Assembly: GCF_029760915.1 (NCBI RefSeq)
Contig: NZ_CP121685.1
Span: forward strand, 904,001 to 968,000
Direction: 5' to 3'
Source of the DNA: Olleya sp. YS
Lineage (GTDB): Bacteria; Bacteroidota; Bacteroidia; Flavobacteriales; Flavobacteriaceae
Length of the DNA stretch: 64,000 nucleotides
Position numbers and translations under genes: made by a program. Below are positions 1 to 9,543 of this stretch, in pieces; the first letter of the stretch is position 1; every line of letters starts with the position of its first letter. Below the pieces are notes generated by a model, which ran no database searches, was not told where the DNA came from, and worked only from the letters and a program-made list of their open reading frames with translations.

Positions 1-2
1 TA

Positions 3-308
3 CAATTTGATGGAATGTACAACGTAGATACAACAGCATCAAGTCCTTTTAATTATCACAACGGAACAGCAAGAGTAAGTGACGGAGTGTTTGAACAAAA
101 TTTTGCAGTCATTGTATTAGAGACGCCAATTATTATATCAAATGATGCTTCCATAGAAGTTAAAATGAATATTGCAGAGTTCTTTAAAAATCCAAACACA
201 TGGGATTTAAATGTTTTGGATACACCACTAATGCCAAATTATAATGCACAAAAAATGATGCAAAACAATGTGTTGAGTGTGTTTAGTATTGGTGAAATTT
301 CTTTATAA
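3..308 (+). CDS. MbnP-like secreted protein, C-terminal part (5' end outside window)
   Basis: The reading frame is open to the left window edge, so this is the last ~101 residues of a longer protein. The tail resembles the C-terminal part of MbnP-type proteins, which are exported and encoded beside MbnH/MauG-type di-haem enzymes. The segment ends in a beta-rich stretch with an NxWDLN-like turn. Its stop lies 1 nt before the start of a di-haem peroxidase gene, which is the classic pairing and the main reason for the call. The metal-binding residues of the family would lie mostly upstream and cannot be seen. It could be another secreted beta-sandwich protein. Confidence 0.5.
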   Translation, partial: QFDGMYNVDTTASSPFNYHNGTARVSDGVFEQNFAVIVLETPIIISNDASIEVKMNIAEFFKNPNTWDLNVLDTPLMPNYNAQKMMQNNVLSVFSIGEISL

Positions 309-309
309 A

Positions 310-1383
310 ATGAGATATTGGATTACATTATGCAGTATTATATTAGTGGTTTTATCATGTTCTAAAACAGATGAAACGTCTCAGAATGCTTATGTGCCAA
401 TACCTTATCAATTAGAAATCCCTCCTCTTTTTGAAGAAAAATTGATAGACCCAATCATACCAATAAATAATCCTCTAACTGTTGAAGGTGTTTCTTTAGG
501 CAAACGTTTGTTTTTTGACAACATCCTTTCAATAGATAACTCTAAGGCTTGTGCTAGCTGCCATTTACCACAAAATGCGTTTTCAGATCCAAACCAATTA
601 AGTATTGGTGTTTCTGGTGGTTTAGGTAGCAGAAACAGTATGCCATTATTTAACTTAGCGTGGAATTTTGACGATAAATATTTTTGGGATGGTCACGCTT
701 TAGGGCTAGAACAACAAGCATTAGAACCTGTAATTGACCCAAACGAATTGGGTAATCTAGATTGGTCAACAGTCGAACAAAAACTTAATAATCATCCAGA
801 ATATCCCACTTTATTCAATCAAGCGTTTGGAACTTCGACTATAACAAAAGAGTTAGTTTCAAAAGCAATTGCACAATTTGAACGGATTATAATTTCTGCT
901 AATTCTAAATTTGATAAATTTTTAAACGGACAAGCTACACTAACACCTCAAGAGCAAAATGGTTTTGATGTTTTTATGGACGAAGAAAGAGGTGACTGTT
1001 TCCATTGTCACGGAAACCCAAATAATCCCTTATGGACAGATAATCAGTTTCATAACAATGGATTAGATGCTAGTTTTACTGATTTAGGATTAGGTCAAGT
1101 CACTGGTAATCCAAACGATAATGGTAAATTCCGTTCACCGTCACTACGTAATTTAGCATACACAGCGCCTTACATGCACGATGGACGATTTACAACTCTA
1201 GATCAAGTCATAGAGCAATACAGCACAGGGCTTAAAGCTTCTTCAACCATTGACCCATTAATGAAAAAAGTAGATCAAGGCGGAGTTAATCTTTCCAATC
1301 AAGATAAAGCAGATTTAAAAGCCTTCTTATTAACCCTATCTGACCCTTCATTTATTAATAATCCTGCTTTCCTTCCTCAATAA
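310..1383 (+). CDS. Di-haem cytochrome c peroxidase family lipoprotein (MbnH/MauG-like)
   Basis: This is a 357-residue periplasmic di-haem protein. An in-frame start exists 33 nt upstream, but the ATG at 310 is preferred because it gives a clean lipoprotein signal (hydrophobic core ending LSCSK) and avoids overlapping the previous gene. Two haem motifs are visible, CASCH at residues 81-85 and CFHCH at 230-234. A YMHDGRF segment near the C-terminus is typical of the CCP/MauG family. Members reduce peroxide or oxidise tryptophan or tyrosine in a partner protein. Pairing with the MbnP-like gene just upstream favours the MbnH-type role, in which the partner's Trp is oxidised. Family certain; substrate inferred. 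Confidence 0.88.
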   Translation: MRYWITLCSIILVVLSCSKTDETSQNAYVPIPYQLEIPPLFEEKLIDPIIPINNPLTVEGVSLGKRLFFDNILSIDNSKACASCHLPQNAFSDPNQLSIGVSGGLGSRNSMPLFNLAWNFDDKYFWDGHALGLEQQALEPVIDPNELGNLDWSTVEQKLNNHPEYPTLFNQAFGTSTITKELVSKAIAQFERIIISANSKFDKFLNGQATLTPQEQNGFDVFMDEERGDCFHCHGNPNNPLWTDNQFHNNGLDASFTDLGLGQVTGNPNDNGKFRSPSLRNLAYTAPYMHDGRFTTLDQVIEQYSTGLKASSTIDPLMKKVDQGGVNLSNQDKADLKAFLLTLSDPSFINNPAFLPQ

Positions 1384-1448
1384 ACAAAATCAATCAAACC
1401 ATATGCTAATATAATGTTAGTTGATGTGGTAAAAAGCGACTGATGTTG

Positions 1449-1457
1449 TATCTTTGC
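1449..1457 (+). promoter_or_regulatory. -7 promoter element of the suf operon
   Basis: TATCTTTGC matches the Bacteroidota -7 consensus TAnnTTTG and sits 32 nt before the sufA start. A TTG at 1421 is farther upstream than the ideal -33 spacing, so only the -7 element is called. Confidence 0.6.
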
Positions 1458-1488
1458 ACTCAATTTAGATTTAATCTATTTAACAGAT

Positions 1489-1818
1489 ATGATAAAAGTT
1501 TCTGATACAGCTAAAAAAAAGGTCATCGAGCTAATGAACGATGATGGCTTTAACCCAAGCACAGACTACGTTCGCGTGGGTGTCAAAAGTGGTGGTTGTT
1601 CTGGTTTGTCTTACGATTTAAAATTTGACAAACAAAAAGCAGAGGAAGATAAAGTTTTTGAAGATAATGCTATAAAAATTATTGTTGACAAAAAAAGCTT
1701 TTTGTACTTAATAGGAACTACTTTAGAATATTCAGGAGGATTAAACGGAACTGGTTTCGTGTTTAATAATCCTAATGCTAACCGTACTTGCGGTTGTGGT
1801 GAATCGTTTTCATTATAA
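1489..1818 (+). CDS. sufA: Iron-sulfur cluster assembly A-type carrier (SufA/IscA family)
   Basis: This 109-residue protein is a HesB/IscA-fold A-type carrier that accepts Fe-S clusters from the SufBCD scaffold and passes them to apoproteins. The three cluster-ligand cysteines are present: C37 in GGCSG, and C101 and C103 in the C-terminal CGCG. The length is usual for the family. It is first in the SUF gene run, 19 nt before sufB, and follows a good -7 promoter element. The symbol sufA is given by operon context; the sequence alone would also fit iscA or erpA. Confidence 0.93.
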   Translation: MIKVSDTAKKKVIELMNDDGFNPSTDYVRVGVKSGGCSGLSYDLKFDKQKAEEDKVFEDNAIKIIVDKKSFLYLIGTTLEYSGGLNGTGFVFNNPNANRTCGCGESFSL

Positions 1819-1837
1819 TTTAATATAAAGACAAACT

Positions 1838-3286
1838 ATGTCAAAATATACAGAGGATGACCTTAGAGAAGAATTAAAAACCAAAGAATATGAATATGGT
1901 TTTTATACAGATATAGAATCTGAAACTTTTCCTATTGGTCTAAATGAAGATATTGTTCGTGCTATTTCTAAGAAAAAAGAAGAGCCTGAATGGATGACTA
2001 ATTGGAGATTAGAAGCCTTTAGAGGTTGGAAAGACATGGCAGAACCAGAATGGGCTAATGTAAATTATAAAAAGCCAGATTTTCAAGCTATAGCTTATTA
2101 CTCTGCTCCAAAGTCTGTGGATCCAAACAAGACTTTAGACGATGTTGATCCTGATTTATTAGCGATGTATAAAAAATTAGGTATTTCTGTTGACGAACAG
2201 AAAAAGATGAACAACATTGCTATGGATATAGTTGTAGATTCTGTTTCAGTAGCTACAACATTCAAAAAAACACTTGCAGAAAAAGGTATTATTTTTATGA
2301 GTATTTCTGAAGCGATAAAAGAGCATCCAGAACTCGTAAAAAAATACATTGGTACAGTTGTCCCGACAAAAGATAATTTTTATGCTGCTTTAAACAGTGC
2401 AGTTTTTAGTGATGGTTCTTTCTGTTACATTCCAAAAGGGGTACGTTGTCCTATGGAATTATCAACTTATTTCAGAATTAACCAAGCAGGAACAGGTCAG
2501 TTTGAGCGTACATTAGTAATAGCAGATGAAGGTAGTTACGTATCCTATTTAGAGGGATGTACTGCACCAAGTCGAGATGAAAACCAATTACACGCAGCAG
2601 TTGTAGAGCTTATTGCTTTGGAAGATGCAGAGATAAAATATTCTACAGTTCAAAACTGGTTTCCAGGAACTGCAGAAGGAAAAGGTGGTGTTTACAACTT
2701 TGTAACCAAACGTGGTATCTGTGAGAAAAACGCAAAAATCTCTTGGACACAAGTAGAAACTGGTAGTGCTGTGACATGGAAATATCCTAGTTGTATTTTA
2801 AAAGGAGACAATTCTGTGGGCGAGTTTTACTCGATAGCAGTTACCAATAATTTCCAACAAGCAGATACAGGTACTAAAATGATTCACTTAGGAAAAAACA
2901 CTAAGTCAACTATTATTTCAAAAGGTATTTCTGCTGGACAATCACAAAACTCTTATAGAGGGTTAGTACAAATTAGTAGTCGTGCAGAGAACGCACGTAA
3001 TTTTTCACAGTGTGATAGTTTATTAATGGGTAATGATTGCGGTGCACATACCTTCCCATATATTGAAGCTAAAAACAAATCAGCTCAGATAGAACACGAA
3101 GCTACGACCAGTAAAATTGGAGAAGACCAAATTTTTTATTGTAACCAACGTGGTATAGATACAGAAAAAGCTATTGCCTTAATTGTCAATGGGTTTAGTA
3201 AAGATGTATTAAATAAATTACCAATGGAATTTGCAGTAGAAGCTCAAAAACTTCTTGAAATTTCTTTAGAAGGATCAGTTGGATAA
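1838..3286 (+). CDS. sufB: Fe-S cluster assembly scaffold SufB
   Basis: SufB (482 residues) is the scaffold subunit of the cytosolic SufBC2D complex, where iron and sulfide are assembled. The sequence has the long right-handed beta-helix core rich in motifs such as [10 protein letters not shown] and [13 protein letters not shown]. The C-terminal helical region contains FYCNQRGID, with the conserved cysteine near residue 435. The length fits the family. The ATG start is 19 nt after sufA, so the two are almost certainly cotranscribed. Two non-suf genes separate it from sufC. Confidence 0.97.
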   Translation: MSKYTEDDLREELKTKEYEYGFYTDIESETFPIGLNEDIVRAISKKKEEPEWMTNWRLEAFRGWKDMAEPEWANVNYKKPDFQAIAYYSAPKSVDPNKTLDDVDPDLLAMYKKLGISVDEQKKMNNIAMDIVVDSVSVATTFKKTLAEKGIIFMSISEAIKEHPELVKKYIGTVVPTKDNFYAALNSAVFSDGSFCYIPKGVRCPMELSTYFRINQAGTGQFERTLVIADEGSYVSYLEGCTAPSRDENQLHAAVVELIALEDAEIKYSTVQNWFPGTAEGKGGVYNFVTKRGICEKNAKISWTQVETGSAVTWKYPSCILKGDNSVGEFYSIAVTNNFQQADTGTKMIHLGKNTKSTIISKGISAGQSQNSYRGLVQISSRAENARNFSQCDSLLMGNDCGAHTFPYIEAKNKSAQIEHEATTSKIGEDQIFYCNQRGIDTEKAIALIVNGFSKDVLNKLPMEFAVEAQKLLEISLEGSVG

Positions 3287-3298
3287 AACCCATTTAAT

Positions 3299-4162
3299 AT
3301 GAAAAAACTAATCATCATCATTATAACCTTATCGTTTTTTGTGTCTTGTAAGCAAGACAAAAAAGAGACCAAAACTGTTGATACTAAACAACAAGAACCC
3401 GTAAAAATGTTCATGTTTGATGGTGGAACAGTTCAGGTCAACATGTTGGAAATTTTCTCGCAAGGAGATTTGTATAAAGGAGAAACTAAAACGTTTGCAG
3501 ATGCCTTTTATGTAGTTCAACATCCAGAAGGGAATTTGCTTTGGGATGCTGGTTTGGGTGAAGGACTGGTTGGACAAGAACCATTTACAACGCCAAATGG
3601 CGCTTTTACGGTGTCAAGAGAAAAAGGTATTGATGAGCAACTTAAACAAATAGGTTTAACACCAAAAGATTTTAAATATATAGCATTATCACATACACAT
3701 TTTGATCATACTGGATCCGCTTCAAAATTTACTGATGCGACATGGTTGGTTCAAGAAGAAGAACTTGAATTTGTTACCAGCGAAGCACAACAAAAACAAA
3801 ATGCGGATAACTATAATGCTATAAAAGATCTTAAAAATATTAAAAGACTTAATGGCGATTTTGATGTTTTTGGAGATGGTAAGGTTGTGATTAAATTTAC
3901 ACCTGGTCACACACCTGGACATCAATCTTTGTTTATAGATCTAGAACAAGAAGGTCCATTGCTATTAACTGGAGATTTGTATCATTTTGAAGAAAATAGA
4001 AGTGGTGGAGTTGTTCCTAGTTTCAATTTTAATGTCGAAGATACCAAAGCCTCAATGTCTGCATTTGAAGAGTTTGCAGAACAAACAGGAGCGCGTGTTA
4101 TTATACAACACTCGCAAAAAGATTTTAACAGTTTAAATCATGCACCAGAACCAATTCAATAA
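3299..4162 (+). CDS. MBL-fold lipoprotein, N-acyl homoserine lactonase-like
   Basis: This is a 287-residue metallo-beta-lactamase-fold hydrolase with a lipoprotein signal (core ending FVSCKQ). Metal ligands are visible: HTHFDHTG (H132, H134, D136, H137), a later GHTPGHQS, and TGDLYH. The pattern and size resemble the AhlA/AiiA-type lactonase branch, whose members open lactone rings, but many related proteins have unknown substrates. It starts 12 nt after sufB and 9 nt before the next gene, so it appears to be embedded in the suf transcript. A role in Fe-S assembly is not supported by the sequence. Fold confident, substrate unknown. Confidence 0.82.
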   Translation: MKKLIIIIITLSFFVSCKQDKKETKTVDTKQQEPVKMFMFDGGTVQVNMLEIFSQGDLYKGETKTFADAFYVVQHPEGNLLWDAGLGEGLVGQEPFTTPNGAFTVSREKGIDEQLKQIGLTPKDFKYIALSHTHFDHTGSASKFTDATWLVQEEELEFVTSEAQQKQNADNYNAIKDLKNIKRLNGDFDVFGDGKVVIKFTPGHTPGHQSLFIDLEQEGPLLLTGDLYHFEENRSGGVVPSFNFNVEDTKASMSAFEEFAEQTGARVIIQHSQKDFNSLNHAPEPIQ

Positions 4163-4171
4163 GTATTAAAA

Positions 4172-4519
4172 ATGAAAAAAATAGTCACTCTTTTAGTATT
4201 ACTAGCATTTGTAAGTTGTAAAACTGATCAAGGAGAACTTTTAATTGGCGACTTTGTGTATTACGCAGATGCTGCAGTGTTTCAGGTTGGTAATGATATT
4301 CATGGTGTCATTTTAAATGACAAGGTAGATGATATTGCTAAACAGGCTAAAGACCTTCAAAAAGAGCCAACAGATATGGTAAAAATTGAAGTTTTAGGGC
4401 ATTTAATTGCCAAAGATTCACTTGAAGAAGGTTGGCCTTATAAATTGAAAATAAACAAAGTTATAAGCGTAAGCGCTTTAGACTCTAATAGAAACGACGT
4501 TATCAAACTAGGAAAATAA
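4172..4519 (+). CDS. Small lipoprotein of unknown function in the suf operon
   Basis: This is a 115-residue protein with a clear lipoprotein signal (VLLAFVSCK). The rest is a compact alpha/beta domain with no motif I recognise. It starts 9 nt after the MBL-fold lipoprotein gene and ends 5 nt before sufC, so it is part of the same transcript. The preceding gene is also a predicted lipoprotein, so the two may act together in the periplasm. No function is proposed. Confidence 0.75.
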   Translation: MKKIVTLLVLLAFVSCKTDQGELLIGDFVYYADAAVFQVGNDIHGVILNDKVDDIAKQAKDLQKEPTDMVKIEVLGHLIAKDSLEEGWPYKLKINKVISVSALDSNRNDVIKLGK

Positions 4520-4524
4520 TTAGT

Positions 4525-5277
4525 ATGTTAAAAATAAATAATTTGCACGCAAGTGTCGAAGACAAAACAATATTAAGAGGTATTAACCTTGAAGTAAAGG
4601 CTGGAGAAGTACATGCAATCATGGGACCAAATGGTTCTGGTAAAAGTACTTTAGCATCAGTTATTGCTGGAAAAGAAGATTATGAAGTTACAGAAGGTAA
4701 CATCTTTTTAGATGATGAAGATATCGAAGAGTTATCGCCAGAAGAGCGTGCACACAAAGGTGTGTTTTTATCGTTTCAGTATCCAGTAGAAATTCCTGGA
4801 GTTAGCGTAACTAACTTCATGAAAACTGCAATAAACGAAACACGAAAAGCTAAAGGATTAGAAGATATGCCTGCTAACGAAATGCTAAAGCTAATCCGTG
4901 AAAAATCTGAGCTTTTAGAAATTGATCGTAAGTTTTTATCACGTTCTTTAAACGAAGGATTTTCTGGAGGTGAAAAGAAACGTAATGAGATTTTTCAAAT
5001 GGCTATGTTAGAACCTAAATTAGCTATTTTAGATGAAACAGATTCTGGATTAGATATCGATGCGTTACGTATTGTCGCTAATGGTGTAAATAAGCTTAAA
5101 AGCAAAGATAACGCTGTTGTTGTAATTACACATTACCAACGCTTGTTAGACCATATTGTACCAGATTTTGTACATGTATTATACAATGGACGTATAGTTA
5201 AATCTGGTGGTAAAGAATTAGCGCATCAACTAGAAGAAAAAGGTTACGATTGGATTAAAGAAGAAGTAAATGCTTAA
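4525..5277 (+). CDS. sufC: Fe-S cluster assembly ATPase SufC
   Basis: SufC (250 residues) is the ABC-type ATPase of the SufBC2D scaffold and powers a conformational change needed for cluster assembly. Walker A is GPNGSGKST at residues 34-42. The SUF-specific signature is FSGGEKKRNE, and Walker B with the D-loop is LAILDETDSGLD. It has no membrane segment, as expected for a cytosolic ABC protein. It follows the small lipoprotein gene by 5 nt. A 152-nt non-coding stretch carrying repeats separates it from sufD. Confidence 0.98.
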   Translation: MLKINNLHASVEDKTILRGINLEVKAGEVHAIMGPNGSGKSTLASVIAGKEDYEVTEGNIFLDDEDIEELSPEERAHKGVFLSFQYPVEIPGVSVTNFMKTAINETRKAKGLEDMPANEMLKLIREKSELLEIDRKFLSRSLNEGFSGGEKKRNEIFQMAMLEPKLAILDETDSGLDIDALRIVANGVNKLKSKDNAVVVITHYQRLLDHIVPDFVHVLYNGRIVKSGGKELAHQLEEKGYDWIKEEVNA

Positions 5278-5278
5278 A

Positions 5279-5427
5279 TAGTTGACAGTAACAGTCGCAG
5301 TTTTTTAGTACTTACTCGGTTGTGAACATTCAAAATTTTAAAGCATCAATTAATATAAAAATTAGTACAGAATTTTTTCGCTTTTTTATACAACTGAAAA
5401 CTGCGACTGAAAACTGAAAACTGAATA
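5279..5427. repeat. Intergenic repeat block between sufC and sufD
   Basis: The block starts just after the sufC stop with a copy of a dispersed element (GTTGACAGTAACAG..., ending in TTACTC) also found at 11270 and 55965. A 13-nt sequence CAGTCGCAGTTTT (5292-5304) is inverted at 5397-5409. The right end is a run of ACTGAAA-type units (5392-5426) that stops just before the sufD start. No gene is visible. Confidence 0.6.
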
Positions 5428-5429
5428 AT

Positions 5430-6743
5430 ATGAGTTTAAAAGATAAATTAGTGTCATCCTTTTTAGCATTCGAAAATCATGTCGATATCGATTCTAAAGT
5501 GCATGATATTAGAAGCGAAGCTATAAAGACCTTTGAAAATAAAGGGTTTCCAACAAAAAAAGATGAAGCTTGGAAATACACGTCTTTAAATAGTGTTTTA
5601 AAGCACGATTATAGTGTCTTCCCAAAGCAAGAAAATGCATTGGAATATAGTGATGTAAAAAAATATTTTATTCACGATATTGATACTTATAAAATTGTGT
5701 TTATCGATGGTAAATATTCTTCTCATTTGTCTCAAACAACTCATGATGGTATTGATGTATGTTTGATGTCTGCAGCACTAAGCAAGCCTAAGTATCAGTT
5801 AATCATTGAAAATTATTTTAATAAGGTCGCTGTAAAAGATGGGCTAACATCTTTAAATACCGCTTTTTCTAAAGAAGGCGCTTACATACATATTCCAAAA
5901 AACAAAGTTGTTGCAAAACCTATACAAATTGTACATTTTTCAACTGGCAAAGAGTCTGCATTAATGCTTCAACCTCGTAATCTAATTGTAGTTGACGAAA
6001 ACAGTCACGTACAGATTATAGAGCGTCACCAAAGTATTACAGATAATCCAGTATTAACTAATAGTGTCACTGAAATTGTGGCTAACAAACGTGCTATTGT
6101 AGACTATTACAAAGTACAAAATGACAACCTAAATGCGTCTTTAATTGACAATACATTTGTCGAGCAAAAGCGTGAAAGTCACGTCTCTGTTCACACCTTT
6201 AGTTTTGGAGGAAAACTAACACGTAACAATCTTAATTTTTATCAAAACGGAGAGTATATGGACTCTACATTAAATGGTGTAACAATAATTGGCGACAAAC
6301 AACATGTCGATCACAATACATTAGTACACCATATTGAACCAAATTGCGAAAGTCACCAAGATTACAAAGGTATTTTTACAGATAGTGCAACTGGTGTTTT
6401 TAATGGTAAAGTCATCGTTAATAAAGAAGCACAAAAAACCAATGCGTTTCAATCTAACAACAATATATTACTAAGTGATAAAGCTACTATAAACTCTAAG
6501 CCACAATTAGAAATTTTTGCAGATGATGTAAAATGTTCTCATGGATGTACCATTGGACAATTGGATGACAGTGCTTTATTTTATATGAAATCTAGAGGAA
6601 TCCCAGAAAAAGAAGCCAGAGGTTTATTAATGTATGCATTTAGTAATAATGTCCTTAACTCTGTTAAAATACCAGAGTTAAAGCAAAGAATCACCAAGCT
6701 AATAGCCAATAAATTGGGTGTAAATATTGGTTTTGACCTATAG
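5430..6743 (+). CDS. sufD: Fe-S cluster assembly protein SufD
   Basis: SufD (437 residues) is the SufB paralogue that completes the SufBC2D complex and is needed for iron entry. The N-terminus has the DEAWKYTSL motif. The beta-helix core includes HQDYKGIFTDSATGVFNGK, and the C-terminus has CSHGCTIGQLDDSALFYMKSR, all hallmark SufD segments. The length is usual. It follows the repeat-bearing gap after sufC and precedes a small membrane protein by 8 nt. Confidence 0.96.
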   Translation: MSLKDKLVSSFLAFENHVDIDSKVHDIRSEAIKTFENKGFPTKKDEAWKYTSLNSVLKHDYSVFPKQENALEYSDVKKYFIHDIDTYKIVFIDGKYSSHLSQTTHDGIDVCLMSAALSKPKYQLIIENYFNKVAVKDGLTSLNTAFSKEGAYIHIPKNKVVAKPIQIVHFSTGKESALMLQPRNLIVVDENSHVQIIERHQSITDNPVLTNSVTEIVANKRAIVDYYKVQNDNLNASLIDNTFVEQKRESHVSVHTFSFGGKLTRNNLNFYQNGEYMDSTLNGVTIIGDKQHVDHNTLVHHIEPNCESHQDYKGIFTDSATGVFNGKVIVNKEAQKTNAFQSNNNILLSDKATINSKPQLEIFADDVKCSHGCTIGQLDDSALFYMKSRGIPEKEARGLLMYAFSNNVLNSVKIPELKQRITKLIANKLGVNIGFDL

Positions 6744-6751
6744 TAAAAGCT

Positions 6752-7072
6752 ATGGATATTTTAAATTTATCGTCAAAGACTTTTATTAAAATAATTTGTA
6801 TTTGCTTATTAATCGCAACCCTAACTGGATTAACTTACTATTTTACTAAAGGTGGTTTTTTTGATGGTATATTATTAACCTGTGTTGGGTTATCCTGTAC
6901 TTACTTAATTCTAGTATTATCGCTTTTAATATTTAAAAGCATAACTAATGTCTTAGCCAAAAATACCATAAAAGTGTGGATGGTCATTCTTTCATTTGTC
7001 GCTACAGTTAGTATCTGTGGCTATTTGTTTCTGTTTCTTTTTAATAGGATAGCAGGAGAATTTAAAGTGTAA
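6752..7072 (+). CDS. Small membrane protein of unknown function
   Basis: This 106-residue protein is mostly hydrophobic, with about three predicted transmembrane segments (around residues 10-30, 35-60 and 75-98). No conserved motif is recognised. It lies 8 nt after sufD and 6 nt before sufS, so it is cotranscribed with them. It is not a known part of the SUF machinery and may be lineage-specific. Confidence 0.72.
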   Translation: MDILNLSSKTFIKIICICLLIATLTGLTYYFTKGGFFDGILLTCVGLSCTYLILVLSLLIFKSITNVLAKNTIKVWMVILSFVATVSICGYLFLFLFNRIAGEFKV

Positions 7073-7078
7073 TAAATT

Positions 7079-8293
7079 ATGTTTGATGTTAACAAAATAC
7101 GTAAAGACTTTCCAATACTTTCAAGACAAGTAAATGGAAAACCTTTGGTGTATTTTGACAATGCAGCAACGTCACAAACACCACAACAAGTCATTGATGT
7201 TATTGTAGATTATTACTCTAATTATAATGCTAACATCCACAGAGGTGTTCATACCTTAAGTCAGGAAGCTACAGATAAGTATGAAGCTGCAAGACATACC
7301 ATACAACAACACTTTAATGCTAAACACGCTTATGAGATTATTCTAACCTCTGGGACAACTCATAGTGTAAATTTAGTTGCAAATGGCTTTGTTTCATTAT
7401 TAAATAAAGGAGATGAGTTAATTGTTTCAGCTTTAGAGCATCACAGTAATATTGTCCCTTGGCAAATGTTATGTGAAAAAACAGGAGCTATTCTTAAAGT
7501 TATTCCAATGACTTTAGAAGGTGAGTTGGATATGGATACTTATTCTAAATTATTGTCTGATAAAACAAAACTAGTTTTTGTCAATCATATTTCTAATGCA
7601 TTAGGAACTATTAACCCAATTGAGCGTATAATTAATCAAGCACATCAAGTAGGAGCAGCTGTACTAATAGATGGTGCACAAGCCTGTCCACATATCAAAC
7701 CAGATGTCCAAGCACTAGATGTTGATTTTTATGTCACCTCAGCACATAAAATATGTGGTCCAACAGGTGTTGGAATGCTATACGGAAAAGAAGTATGGCT
7801 TAATAAAATGCAACCGTATCAAGGAGGCGGAGAGATGATAGACCAGGTTTCTTTTGAGAAAACAACATACGCAGGATTACCTCATAAATTTGAAGCAGGC
7901 ACACCCAATATTTGTGGAGGCATCGCTTTTGGAGCTGCAATAGATTATATGAATGCTATTGGTTTTGACCAAATTGCAGCTTACGAGCATGAACTTTTAG
8001 AATACGGAACAAAAAAATTATTAGATATTGAGGGTTTAAAACTCTATGGTACATCCAAAAACAAAACCTCGGTCATCTCTTTTAACTTAGAAGGTATTCA
8101 CCCATATGATGTCGGTACTTTACTAGACAAAATGGGTATTGCAGTGCGTACTGGACACCATTGTGCACAACCAATCATGGATTTTTATAATATCCCTGGA
8201 ACTATTCGTGCCTCTTTTGCATTTTACAACACCAAAGAAGAAATTGACGCTTTGGTAGAAGGTGTTAAAAAAGCCAAACTAATGCTCTCTTAA
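7079..8293 (+). CDS. sufS: Cysteine desulfurase SufS
   Basis: SufS (404 residues) is a PLP-dependent group II cysteine desulfurase that removes sulfur from cysteine and hands it to SufE. The PLP lysine is K224 in SAHKICGPTG, and the persulfide-carrying cysteine is C362 in RTGHHCAQP. The N-terminal YFDNAATSQTPQ and ALEHHSNIVPW segments are typical. A rho-independent terminator follows at 8316, closing this part of the suf run. Confidence 0.97.
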   Translation: MFDVNKIRKDFPILSRQVNGKPLVYFDNAATSQTPQQVIDVIVDYYSNYNANIHRGVHTLSQEATDKYEAARHTIQQHFNAKHAYEIILTSGTTHSVNLVANGFVSLLNKGDELIVSALEHHSNIVPWQMLCEKTGAILKVIPMTLEGELDMDTYSKLLSDKTKLVFVNHISNALGTINPIERIINQAHQVGAAVLIDGAQACPHIKPDVQALDVDFYVTSAHKICGPTGVGMLYGKEVWLNKMQPYQGGGEMIDQVSFEKTTYAGLPHKFEAGTPNICGGIAFGAAIDYMNAIGFDQIAAYEHELLEYGTKKLLDIEGLKLYGTSKNKTSVISFNLEGIHPYDVGTLLDKMGIAVRTGHHCAQPIMDFYNIPGTIRASFAFYNTKEEIDALVEGVKKAKLMLS

Positions 8294-8315
8294 GACCTTA
8301 CATACATAACAAAAT

Positions 8316-8354
8316 AAACGCTCAGCCAGTTGTCTAATTGGTTGAGCGTTTTTA
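8316..8354 (+). terminator. Intrinsic terminator after sufS
   Basis: AAACGCTCA pairs with TGAGCGTTT around a loop, followed by a T-run. It sits 22 nt after the sufS stop. Confidence 0.85.
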
Positions 8355-8459
8355 TTTATTATACATCTTATCGAAAAAGTGCCAAATAAATTTATATCTC
8401 TTAATTTATTTGTTGATTTTGCTTATTTTCAACAAATCTTTAACAAAATTATAACAAAT

Positions 8460-9524
8460 ATGAAAAAATTATTCCTAAGTATGGCTGTTGTGGCCTTACT
8501 ATTCTCATCATGTAGTGATGACAAATCAGAAGTTATAAATGACGACCAATCTAAAGTTGATATGTCTGATTTTTACGTTTACACAGATGCAGATGTAGAC
8601 GAAACCGCTAGACAAGCTCAAGGAAAAACGGTGTGTCATAGTATGGTTAACTTAAATAGACTACTTAATGAAAATCCAGGTTTAGAAAAGAAAATGTATG
8701 ATATTGAATATGATACCAGGTCTTTTCTTGCAAATGCTAAAAAACCAGGTAAAGGAAACGGTAATGGTGGAGGACCTGGAGGAGGTGGCTCTGGTGGTGG
8801 AGACCCAATAGATAACTTAGGTGTTGTAAATATTCCTGTATACGTACACGTTGTGTATAGCAACTCTCAAGAGAATGTAAGCGATCAAAAAATAAACGCT
8901 CAAATTTCAGTGTTAAACAACGACTTTAGAGCTTCAAATAATGATGTAAACCAAGTTCCTTCTGAGTTTGCTGGATTGGTAGCAGATACAGAAATTAACT
9001 TTACACTAGCTGGTACGTTTAGACATGCTAACTCAACATCTGCTTGGAGCACTAATGACGCAGTAAAAGCTGCTTATCCACCTGTGACACCTTCAACTCA
9101 CTTAAATATTTGGGTATGTAACATTAGTGGTGGTATTTTAGGATATGCACAATTTCCTGGTGGTCCATCTGCAACAGATGGAGTTGTTGTATTATATTCT
9201 AGTTTACCTGGTGGCTCTGCAGCACCTTATAATCAAGGTAGAACATTAACTCATGAAGTAGGTCATTATTTAAACCTGCGTCATATTTGGGGAGACGGAA
9301 GATGTAAGCAAGACGATTTTGTTGCTGACACACCATCTTCAGATGGACCAAACTACGGTTGCCCATCATATCCTACAGTTAATTGTCGTTCAAATGACAT
9401 GACAATGAACTACATGGATTATGTTAACGATGACTGTATGTATATGTTCTCAACTGGTCAAAAGTCTAGAATGAGAACTATTTTCCAATCAGGAGGCTCA
9501 AGAGCAGCACTAGTAGGAAACTAA
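8460..9524 (+). CDS. Secreted M43-family (pappalysin-type) zinc metalloprotease
   Basis: This is a 354-residue lipoprotein (signal ending LFSSCSDD). An earlier in-frame start exists 81 nt upstream, but the ATG at 8460 begins the signal peptide directly. A Gly-rich linker lies at about residues 95-120. The catalytic motif HEVGHYLNLRH (H265, H269, H275) and a downstream MNYMDY Met-turn identify the metzincin fold, M43B type. The cytophagalysin/pappalysin consensus has Gly in the middle of the zinc motif, where this protein has Asn. It lies between two terminators and is probably monocistronic. The substrate is unknown. Confidence 0.88.
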   Translation: MKKLFLSMAVVALLFSSCSDDKSEVINDDQSKVDMSDFYVYTDADVDETARQAQGKTVCHSMVNLNRLLNENPGLEKKMYDIEYDTRSFLANAKKPGKGNGNGGGPGGGGSGGGDPIDNLGVVNIPVYVHVVYSNSQENVSDQKINAQISVLNNDFRASNNDVNQVPSEFAGLVADTEINFTLAGTFRHANSTSAWSTNDAVKAAYPPVTPSTHLNIWVCNISGGILGYAQFPGGPSATDGVVVLYSSLPGGSAAPYNQGRTLTHEVGHYLNLRHIWGDGRCKQDDFVADTPSSDGPNYGCPSYPTVNCRSNDMTMNYMDYVNDDCMYMFSTGQKSRMRTIFQSGGSRAALVGN

Positions 9525-9543
9525 TATTTTATTGATTTTATAT

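Noticed and set aside
5392-5426. Short repeated ACTGAAA units, as a possible CRISPR array
   Set aside because: Units are only about 7 nt with no spacers and no cas genes are present. It fits a dispersed intergenic repeat.
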